NCBI GenBank assembly: GCA_031308135.1
Contig: JAHLJT010000631.1
Coordinates: 263,332,925 to 263,396,924, forward strand
Reading direction: 5' to 3'
Source of the DNA: Acheta domesticus
Lineage: Eukaryota > Arthropoda > Insecta > Orthoptera > Gryllidae
Length of the DNA: 64,000 bases
This document shows, in pieces, positions 36,321 to 45,621 of the stretch. Position 1 is the stretch's first letter. Each line of letters starts with the position of its first letter. The position numbers and the translations under genes were made by a program. The notes below the pieces were generated by a model that saw only the letters and a program-made list of their open reading frames with translations, ran no database searches and was not told the origin of the DNA.

Positions 36321-37595
36321 TTTCTCGTATACGTACGCATATATGAAGTAATATATGCAGTATAGGGAAAATTACGTAATGCTGCGCAAAAAACGAGGGA
36401 TTTTCGGCAGAAAAAATTCATTGCCGAGCCCTGATAACGAAATAGTGGATAAAACCCGTTGCTAAATTAAGAAAAACAAATCCCCTAACACGTGGTGTAG
36501 TCACAATCCGTCTTTTGTGGATCCTTGATACCGAAAAAACAATTGAAAGCAAAACGTCCGTCTGTCCGTCCGTCTGTCCATCCGTCAGTCCGTCCGTCTG
36601 TCCATCCGTCTGTCCGTCCGTCTGTGAACACTACTAGAGCCTAAACCATATGTAGGATTTTTTTCAAATTGAAGAAACCCCTGTCGATCTGACTCGAGTC
36701 GAAGCTTTGAGATTTTGAAAAAGATTCTGTAAAATGTAGGGATACTTTACATGAAGGTCCTTGGACATTCTCAAAATTTTCTCAAAAACGGCTCAAAATT
36801 TTTTCTGGAAATTTCTTGAAAGGATAGAATAAAATACACTTATAAAAGTGCCGTAGGTCCGATTTTCACGGTTAACTCTGAATTTCCGAAAATTGCAAAA
36901 GTTTGAAATTTTTTCGGCGGCTTCCTAGTACTACAAAATTGAAGATGGAGATTTTTACTTCAAATAAATGTGTTGTCCAAAGTGAGTTCTTTCATTTCGG
37001 TCATGCACATTTTTTTTTTAAAATGTTAGTAGTTTTTGCCCAATATTGTACGCAATATTTGCAATTTTTAAAAAGTATTGTAATTTAGTTATATTTTGTT
37101 ATTTTGTTAAAAATTATTGCAATTTTGTTATTGTTTAAAAAATTGTAATTGTTTTTAAAGATCCCTCCCACCGTTAATATGCACGTTTCCCACAATTTGT
37201 ACACTCTATTGGATTTATGGGTTAATGTGCTTCAAATGAATTCAATAAAGTTTTTCGAAAATACAAAGATTTCTGTGAAAAAGAGCTTCAAATTTCGCAT
37301 TTACCGTAGCGCTTAAACCGCATTCTCTTAAAAACGGCTCCAAATTCTTCAAAGAAAATTGTCATTTAGGGCCAGTTTTCACTGTTCTTTAATATTCTTA
37401 AAATTAGATTTCCGTTCTACTATTAAGAAACCGAAAATTAAGAAAGTATGAAAAAAAAAAAAAAAAAAAAAAGTAATTTGGGCGGCGATAAATGGCAGCT
37501 GGTAAGAGTATATGGCAAGTCCGAATAGGTAGCCGAGACCAAAGGAAATACAAAAATATTACGGGAAAGTCTGTGCCATTCTGTAGCACCATTAG
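36321..37595 (+). repeat. noncoding Helentron/HINE-like family, near-full-length copy
   Basis: The 5' end is TTACTTTCTCGTATACG. It is followed by GTAATGCTGCG, the phrase TGATACCGAAAAAAC, a CCGTCTGT/CCGTCCAT minisatellite (about 36555-36625) and an A/T-rich noncoding body. The 3' end is GGGAAAGTCTGTGCCATTCT, a GTGC...GCAC hairpin and ATTAG. It has no coding potential. This is the most complete of the copies in the window. Confidence 0.7.
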
Positions 37596-37664
37596 TTAGT
37601 TTTTCGCCCGAGGTGACGGTGATTTTCCTCCGCCGGCTGGCCAGGTCCGGCGCCGACCTATACG

Positions 37665-37860
37665 TTGTCTTTCCCGTATACATACGTATGTATGGAGTAA
37701 TACACGTAGTATAAGGAAAGTTATGTAATGTTGCGGAAAATAGATTTCGATATTTCAACGGAATTACACATTTTGGGGTCCCCTGATACCCAAAAAGTGG
37801 TTCTTTTCAAAACGTCCGTCTGTCTGTCTGTTCCTTTTGCCCGTCTGTCTGTCCATTGGA
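37665..37860 (+). repeat. noncoding family 5' fragment
   Basis: CTTTCCCGTATACATACG, AAGTTATGTAATGTTGCGG and a CGTCCGTCTGTCTGTCTG minisatellite are present; the copy then breaks off before the LINE fragment at 37.94 kb. Confidence 0.55.
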
Positions 37861-37939
37861 GCCTTCAAATCTTAGCAGGTCTGTTTCCATTAGAACTGAA
37901 AGTGAGAACACTCGCAGCAAGACGCGCTCTACGAAACTA

Positions 37940-38315
37940 GGAGACTGGAAGTTTTCGGAACTGCTTTAGTCGCACCCGAAGATATGAGGGAAAAGATGAA
38001 GCGTTTGCCAAAGAAGGAGTGGCAACGGCGATGGGACACGCACGACACAGGAAGAACCACAGAAAAATTTGTGCCAAATGTTTCATTTCCTGTACAGGCT
38101 AAATGGTTAAAACCATCAAGAGAAACAGTACAGTTTCTAAATGACCACGGATTCTTTTCCGAGTATCTGCGTAGGAGAGGCCTAACAGACATCTCATGTG
38201 GAATGCAGACGAAACCGTTGAACATGTGTTAACTGAATGTGAGCTACATGCAGTGCATCGCCTGTCGTTCTGGCGTAGTTCAGGAATTCTACCTGATACA
38301 GCTATGACCAACTAA
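37940..38315 (+). pseudogene. LINE ORF2 C-terminal fragment
   Basis: An 82-codon frame at 37984-38232 (MREKMKRLPKKEWQRRWDTH, then GRTTEKFVP) resembles the tail of R1/Jockey-type ORF2: Trp-rich start, HGFFSEYLRRRGL, then after a one-base shift CGNADETVEHVLTECEL, the CCHC-like 'C-G-E-T-EH-L-EC' motif. The frameshift and the absence of upstream reverse transcriptase mark it as a truncated dead copy. Confidence 0.65.
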
Positions 38316-38884
38316 TTAAAGAGAAATACATTTTTGAACATTTTAAAACACTATATTTGAAAATTTGCAAAAATCGAGAAACTATTTTAGACATTCGAGA
38401 TATACAATAAGACTTACATCAGAACCTCGAAAGTATTCATTTATAATATTACCTGATTAAATTGTATATATGTTTTCATATGAATGTATCAATATTCATA
38501 TACACACACACAAAACTTCCAAGCCGCCTGGTGCGGCTGTCCGCATCAGAACCAAGAAGACTTGCGCAATAAGAGCAAGTGGACACGAGACGAACCACCG
38601 CACCGGCCTTCCCGTGGCTACGGACGTTAGCCTGCATTCGGTGACGAAAGTCAAAGGACCCATATGACGATCCCTGCTGCCGTCATCGGGGTAGGTGACC
38701 AACAGGTGGACGCACTTACAACACAGACATATAACACAGAACAAGCATAATTCACGGTCTCTACACGTACATACAGAACAGAGAAAGTAATTACTGTGCA
38801 CATCCAGAACACGGAACAATGCCCCGGTAAGAGCGAGAGCTCAGGGACGGGGCCTAAACGCATATCTACCACATGATATCTACA
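38316..38884. other. no gene; unclassified GC-richer block
   Basis: 38.51-38.87 kb is richer in GC and CA than the flanks and may be another repeat, but no second copy was found in the window. Confidence 0.25.
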
Positions 38885-39733
38885 CATGTCCGTCCGTCCG
38901 TCCGTCTGTGAACACCACTAGCGTCTAAAACCATGCGCAGGACTTTTTCCAAATAGAAGAAACCCCTGATTTCAGTCGAAGCTTTGAGATTTTGAAAAAC
39001 ATTCTTTAAAATTTGGGGGTATTTCACAAGAAGCCCCCGGAGATTTTCAAAATGTTCTCAATTTGTTCACATTATTACATTTATGAGTATATGTGATTTA
39101 AATAATGTCATAAAATTTCTCGAAAACTCAACCGTTTTCTGTAATTTTGCATTTTCAGAAACGCTCAAACGCCATTTTCTCATAAATTGCTCCAAATTTT
39201 TCTTTAAACTTTTCGAACATATAGTGGTTATTGCACATATGACGTAAAGTTCATTTTGCAGTTTGTTTGTTTTTTCTTTCTAAAATTACACAAATGTAAT
39301 TTTTTGAATGATCTCTCACGTCGTTAATATTCATATTTCTAGCAGTTTGTGAACACTATTACATTTTTGAGTTAAAGTGCTTTAAATTACTTTTAATGAA
39401 GTTTTTCGAAAACACAAAAGGTTCCTGTGAAAAAGAGATTCAAATTGCGAATTTACAGCAGGGCTTAAACGCCATTTTCTTAAAAACGGGTCCAATTTTT
39501 GAAAGAAAATTACCATTTCGGAAGAGGTTTTACCGTTCTTTAATATTCATAAAATAATATTTCCGTTCTACTATTGGGAAACCGAAAATTTATGAAAATG
39601 TCAAAACAATGTATTTTAGGCGGCGATAGATGGCAGCTTGCAAGATTTTAAGGCGAGTCCGAATTTCTAGCCGATACCGAAGGAAATAGAAAACTAATGC
39701 GGGAAAGTCTGTTCCATTCTGTAGCACAACTAG
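38885..39733 (+). repeat. noncoding family, 3' two thirds
   Basis: It begins in the CCGTCCGT minisatellite and runs through the shared body (AAACCCCTGATTTCAGTCGA, TTGAAAAACATTCT, AAAAACGG). It ends GGGAAAGTCTGTTCCATTCT, then GTAGCACAACTAG at 39733. Confidence 0.7.
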
Positions 39734-39864
39734 TTTAAAACCAACATGGCACCACCCCAGCTGTGGCATCTATATTCCCCGAAGTATGTATAGTGGGGTG
39801 CAAGTGAGTAGAAGTAAGATGAGGATAGGACAAGGAAGAGGAAAGAGAAGATAGAGCGCGGCAG

Positions 39865-40105
39865 AGAGTATATCATTGAATTCGTTTTTTTACGCTCGTC
39901 ATGATGGACTGAAAAAATGTGTATAGTTCCATTTGAAAAACAAAGTGGCCTCAAGTATGTCGTAAAATACAAGTGATAAAATAGAAAAAAAATGCATGTA
40001 TCAATTAGTCCCATTCCCTCATGCACTTGCGTGAAAACTGCATTTCAATAATTTCAACCGTTTAAAAGTTACAGGAGGTGCTAAAGTTACATGACTCACC
40101 TATGT
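39865..40105. repeat. partial second copy of the 46.85-kb MITE
   Basis: Reverse complement of about 46866-47093, sharing GACTGAAAAAATRTG, GTTCCATTTGAAAAA and AGGAGGTGCTAAAGTTA. The opposite inverted end is absent. Confidence 0.65.
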
Positions 40106-41394
40106 GTGCGTGTATGTGTGTGTGTGTGTGTATCAGGATGTACAAATACAAATAATGTAAAATAATATTATTTTTCAGAGGACAAAGTCCTACACGCGAA
40201 GCAAACCTGCAGTAACTAAACATAAATAGGTAGCTTAAAATTCTTTGTTTATTTTTATGAAAAGAAAAGAACGCAAATATTTTTTATGAAATTTAATTGT
40301 ATGTGTGATGAAATTAATGCACACCATGTTTGGTCATTGTATAGGTTGACAATATGACCTTACAATTTCTTCATCTACTTGGATAACCCAACGTCTGAGA
40401 CGCTTTCTATACTTTCGTTTGACCATACCACAGCTCTTCAGTTCAGTATTCAATGAAATAAATATTTTATGGCTTTTATAGTAATTAATTATTCTACTAA
40501 TTTGCTTATTAGTTCAGTCAAATGGTGCTCAAAAGGGCCTGATTCAGAAAAAAATTCTGGAAGTTTTTTTTCTCAACAATTCTACATGTTTTTGAGGGTG
40601 CTGAATTCGAATTTGATGTTTGCCACCTCAAAAAAACGTCGGCGTCACAGAGAAAGTTGCAAAAAGAACTTAAAATGTCTCCCTCTTTCTCGTTTTTCGC
40701 TTATGTATTCAAAAATATGCGTTTTAACGAAACAATTGTTATTAAAAATTAAAATAGATAAAATTTCCTCGGTTTAGGTTCATTCCTACAAAATGCGGAT
40801 CACACCAGAGATTCACACCGTAATCTGCAGAATGAGCTCTTCTCGAACATTCTATTACATTTTTGTTGGTCCGGCGCTTCCCGATATTACCTTACCTGAT
40901 CAGAGACGTGCAGAATCTGCAAATAAATGTGAATGAGACGGACAGAGAGTGGCAGAGTCAGATACATACAGAGACAGACAGGGACAGGGTGAGGGTGGGA
41001 GAGAGTGAGAAACGGTGATGGGAGGGGAAAGGGAGATGAAGGGCAGAACAACGTCTACCGGGTGTTCCTAGTATTGTATAATTACATACATGAATGCTTT
41101 CATAAAATGTGAAATGCAAAAGGTAGGACTAGGTGTAAGTAAAAAATGAATCTTAATATTAAAGCTTAGTGTTTATTAATTTATTTTATTCATACAGTGA
41201 AAACTATATGTCAGAATTTGGAAAACAACTTGTGGGTTTAAAGTAGGGGAACCAACCAAATTTTTCACCTCGCTTGAAGTAGGAGGCCTTGGCCCTTAAT
41301 GGGATCTGTACAGCCTATAATAAAATAAATAAAAAATGGTCTCTAGCATGGTGCATGCATCTCTTTATCACGTACGGGGGATACAGATATTACT
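40106..41394. other. gene-free; contains the empty-site repeat copy
   Basis: 40800-40930 is the reverse complement of the sequence flanking the hAT MITE at 43.45 kb. A purine-rich stretch (40935-41045) follows. No exon is supported. Confidence 0.5.
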
Positions 41395-42020
41395 CTCACG
41401 CGTGCTAGAACTTAGAGGTACTGGAAAGAAAGTTGCGTGATGCTGCATAGAAAACGTCGATTTTTCCACGGAAAAACTAATTTCTTGATCCCGGCGAAAC
41501 ATCTGCCTGTCTGTGAACACTAGCGCCCAAACCGTTCGCAAGATTCTCACTTAGTTTGATATTCCCAGACGATATGGCTGATACTGTAGTCTGTTGAAAT
41601 TGAAAGGTGTTTTTTTTTTATTTTGAAAGGTACATTACACAAGATCCAATGACTTTTCAAAATTTTCTCAAAAATTGCCCCAAAATGTTTTTTTAAATTT
41701 TTAGAATATAGCAAAGTACGTTTCTAAAAATAGGGATTTATTTTCGGAGAAAATAGCATAAGTTAAAGGTTGTGTTTTTTTTCCGTTTCCTTCAACTACG
41801 GTATTGAAAAAAGTGAAGCTTTCTTAATGATTTTTATGCTTCAATATTTGTCTCCATTATTTAAGTAATGTGATGTAAAATATTTTGAAAATATGAGTAG
41901 TTTCCTCGTAATTTTGAATGAAATACTAATAAAAATGACGTAAACAAGATTTTCTCAAATCGGCAAACATTTTATTTTACTCGTCCGGTTTTAATTAAAG
42001 ATTCTTTGTTTTAGAAAATT
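41395..42020 (+). repeat. noncoding family copy, diverged
   Basis: AAGTTGCGTGATGCTGCAT, CATCTGCCTGTCTGTGAACA and AAATTTTCTCAAAAATTGCC follow the family order. Neither end is clear. Confidence 0.5.
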
Positions 42021-42353
42021 TCAAATATCTAACTTTCTTTTTAGTGTCCGGGTCCGGAAGGTTCCGTCCAACACATTGCTGTGTCTAAGGTAAAGATGTT
42101 GTGTTTCAAGCTGACAAATTGTTAATACTACAAAATAGATATTAGCAGTTTTGGGAGAGCATGAAAATGAATCATGTGCAGCCGGGTGAAGAAGCAAGTA
42201 GAGATGACAATTAGGCTTCTGGGATATAACAATTACGTTGTCAGCACAAGCAAGCGTTCGAATCTTGTTACATTCACTGAATTTCTCAAGAGCCATCTTA
42301 TAAGCCTTGACGTTTAATTTCTGCACGTTTTTCCAGTTTCCGCATGGAGACAA
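42021..42353 (-). pseudogene. decayed reverse-transcriptase fragment
   Basis: A minus-strand frame contains ALEKFSECNKI, then RTLACADNVIVISQ, which matches the LAYADDIVIIS block of non-LTR reverse transcriptases with Tyr and the second Asp replaced, followed by KTANIYFV in the place of the usual KT-Y motif. The catalytic pair is broken. The family is not clear (RTE- or I-like). Confidence 0.45.
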
Positions 42354-42912
42354 AATCAGCTGGTCTCGTAGCTTTTACGATTATGTGAATTACGATCATG
42401 GGAAAACACTGATCATGGCCCAACAAAATTCAATAGAAAAAGATTCAAGTTAGTAAACATTCTCTGAGTACTGGTTGGCAACATTCACATAGTTAATTAA
42501 AAGATGAATAACTTCCAAGTGAATTTCTTAAATATAAAAATAAAGTCAGTTCTTAAAATTTAGATATTAGGTACATCATGGGTTAAAAAGTGCTATGAAT
42601 TACATGGATGTACTTATTATTAAAAGAATGTTATAGGATGATAAAAATAAATCATAATTTATGAAATATCCTAAATGTTTTTCCGCTTAAAACAATGTTA
42701 GTCATTAAACAGGCCGTTTCAGAAACTGGACGTTTCTTCCTCAACTATTTTTTGTATAAAAAGTCTGTTAATAAAATTGAATTGAATTGAATTCCACTAG
42801 GAAAATTTTAGACTTAAGAAATGAAAATTGAAAGGTTTCATACCTTCATTAACTTTATTTTCTATTATAAATTAAAGTCGTGTTGAACATGGGAGAAAAG
42901 ACAACACAAAAT

Positions 42913-42986
<74 letters not shown>

Positions 42987-43104
42987 GAGTGGAGGAAACG
43001 TCGAAACTCGAAAATATGCTCTTAAGACAATTTTAAGCATATTTTGTCTAATAAACTACGTGGATATTCCGAATGGTTGAGCCGCAATGAGCACTCAAAA
43101 ATTG
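42354..43104. other. no gene recognised
   Basis: AT-rich sequence containing the (AT)n microsatellite. Confidence 0.3.
42916..42980. repeat. (AT)n microsatellite
   Basis: About 32 uninterrupted TA units. Confidence 0.95.
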
Positions 43105-43404
43105 ATTTGAAAAATTGATTTCTAGACAAAAATTGCATTATAGAAGCATAGAAACACTTCAAAAACATATAAATTGTTTATTACTAACACAAGAAATGAA
43201 TATATTTGCTCTGACAGAAAAATTAAGCTGGAAATAAAAAAGCAGTCGAATTGTGTAAATTGGGTGCTTTTTTATTTTTTGCTTATTTTTTTCTTTCCGA
43301 ACAAATATATTCATTTCTTTTGTAAATAATAAACTATGTATATGTTTTTGAAGTGTTTCTATGCTTCTATAATGCAATTTTTGTCTAGAAATCAATTTTT
43401 CAAT
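43105..43404. repeat. 300-bp near-perfect inverted repeat (hairpin)
   Basis: Arms of about 110 bp (about 43105-43221 and 43295-43404) are nearly identical in inverted orientation, including TTCTAGACAAAAATTGCATT and GAAGCATAGAAACACTTC, around a roughly 70-bp centre. It may be a foldback MITE or a source of a long double-stranded RNA. Confidence 0.8.
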
Positions 43405-43451
43405 CTCATTCATATTTACTTACAGATTCTGCACGTCTCTGAGCAGGTGAG

Positions 43452-43627
43452 CAGAGGCGTATCTAGGTATCTAGGGGTCCGTGGCAAACACAAAATTAGC
43501 GCCCCTATAAGGATACTTCAATTTAGGGTTTTTGTTATTTTCTCTAGCGTATATTTTCCAAATAGCGCCCCTTGTGAGTGGCGCCCATGGCACGGGCCAT
43601 GTCTGCCATACCGTAGATACGCCTCTG
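43452..43627. mobile_element. hAT MITE with perfect 8-bp target duplication
   Basis: Ends CAGAGGCGTATCTAGG and the inverted CCGTAGATACGCCTCTG enclose 176 bp. The flanks carry an identical CAGGTGAG (43444-43451 and 43628-43635). An 8-bp duplication with CAGAGG ends is diagnostic of hAT. The interior is noncoding. Confidence 0.85.
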
Positions 43628-43844
43628 CAGGTGAGGTAATATCAGAAAGCGCCGGACCAGCAAAAATGTAATAGAATTTTTAAGAAGAGCTCATCCTGTG
43701 TATTATGGTGTGAGAAACGTTTCTTTTATTCGAAATTTTAATTTTAAGGCCCTAGAACACATCGTTTAGGAGTTATTTTACGATATAGATTCAAAATGCT
43801 GCCGTGTGTGTTGCGGGTTGCATTTGACGTGATTATTTTCTTTT

Positions 43845-44919
43845 GTTCTACAGTGGGGCGCTGACTATATAGAGTCGGCCGTAAGGCCCGCAACAGACTA
43901 CACCGAGGAATGTGTTTCCAGAAATGTGCGACGAGAAATGTGGAAAATCGAAAACAAGGGACTCTTATGGACCCCCGCACACTTGAGTTTCCTCGTTCGC
44001 CTCTGCGGAGGCGACAGAGTTCCTCGCTCGAGTCGGTCGGCGAGCGAGTTTTCTCGGACACATTTCTACTCCTTCACTTGTTATACGACATTTAGGCGTT
44101 CGCTGCCGCAGGAAAACATCAAACAGCGCATAGAACTGAGTGAGGTTATAACGTTTGGCAGTAAAAGATGCGATAAACTACCAGTTTTTTAATTGTTTTC
44201 TTGAATTTTCTCTTCAAGCGGAAATGAACAAGTAAAAACTTGAATGGAAGATATTCTTATTTGTGTGAAGCCCGCTCATAATGAGTAATATAAAATAAAA
44301 ATTTGAAGCAAGAAACTTGAAAGGGTATTTTGAAAGAATTGAATTAATTTATTACTTTTCTTAACTGGTCTTTATTTGGTATTTATGAATGAATTTATTA
44401 ATTGTGAATTTTATGAATTATTTGATCATTCATTATCTATTCATTATTCAACCAACAAATATAGTAAACCAGAGCGTGGTAGAGATTACGGAGTTCAAGA
44501 AAATTTGCTGATGTACAACTTCTCCCTTATACGTCACTTAACTTCCTGTTTTTTTAAAAATTAAACAATTTGTATGAAATGTAGTAGTGTGTTTCTAGGT
44601 AATTCGAACTCGTTAAACAAATGGTTTACGATTATTGTAACAAAACAAGGATATCACGAGTTAAAATTACATAAGAGCATTTAATAAAACAAGAAATGAG
44701 ACTCTCAGATCATCTCATAGCTAAAATTGCTGCCATCACTCTCGGCTTGTGGCACATAAAGGCATTTCGAGACATCGAATAACCTTTTTGTAGTGTGTGG
44801 ACGCAGCCTCACCGGCTTATTTCCACATTTCTCGTCGCACATTTCTGGAAACACATTCCTCGGTGTAGTCTGTTGCGGGCCTAACAAGGCCCCACGGGCC
44901 AAGAAATAAAATCCCAAGT
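43845..44919. repeat. foldback element, 61-bp inverted arms
   Basis: Arms 43885-43946 and 44821-44881 are near-perfect inverted copies (GGCCCGCAACAGACTACACC onward). Outside the right arm the minus strand begins ACTTGGGATTTTATTTCTTGG, shared with the MITE at 16312. The left outer end is degraded. No transposase frame is recognisable between them. Confidence 0.65.
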
Positions 44920-45621
44920 ATAGTCGAAAAAATGCGAATCGAGAGAATGTGGCATGATGGGGAATTACTGCACGCTCTTTCGTCGTGGTTTGGAACTTCT
45001 TCCATTTCGATCTAAAGGTGCACAATACTTGCCACCCGCTGTTGATTACGTTATTACTGTACGTTACTCTCGCTCGCTATACTGCAATTTTCGTAACTGT
45101 GCCCCTGACAAGAATCGGCTGGTGACGGTTTCATCCAATCGGGAGTTTGAATCTCACCATAGTGACGTCACTGTAGCGAAACAGAAGCTACCGATTAGAT
45201 GGCTGCGAAACAGCTGATTTTGTCAGGGGCACAGTTACGAAAATCGCAGTATACGTTATGTTCACTGGCTCAGGCTACGCTATGCAAAAAGGTTCCGAAA
45301 ACCTCTGAGATGAAAATAAAATCGGTAGTGAGCGACTCTGAATTGTGGTTATGAAGACTAAAGAATAGTCATAACCAGCTCTTAATGAGTTTTACCGAGT
45401 AGTTGTTTGATGTATGTTGTTGTGTCGAATTGGTGGTGGTGTCAGTGAATGCCGTAAGACAAAGAAAGTGTTCGGATTTCATGTGATAGCATCCTTTTTT
45501 GTTTTAATGAAATATCAGTATACTTTACTGAAGACTAAGCGAAAAGGGTTTGGATCTTTTGTACGTTACCATTAATAGTAAAAATCATAAATTAGTGTTG
45601 TGATATAAACGAACACTGACA
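44920..45621 (+). promoter_or_regulatory. ARMC8 upstream region
   Basis: This must hold the ARMC8 promoter and 5' UTR. The MITE at 45078-45253 occupies part of it. No TATA box or strong initiator stands out, consistent with a housekeeping promoter; the start site cannot be placed. Confidence 0.4.
45078..45253. mobile_element. foldback MITE 370 bp upstream of the ARMC8 start codon
   Basis: Left arm TATACTGCAATTTTCGTAAC, then GTGCCCCTGACAA, is mirrored at the right. The centre (CATCCAATCGGGAGTTTGAA, AGTGACGTCACTGTAG) resembles that of the MITE at 6804, so the two are related. Confidence 0.75.

Noticed and set aside
36555..36625. CRISPR-like array of CCGTCTGT units
   Set aside because: Units are 4-8 bp with no spacers, and the genome is eukaryotic. 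It is a minisatellite inside a dispersed repeat.
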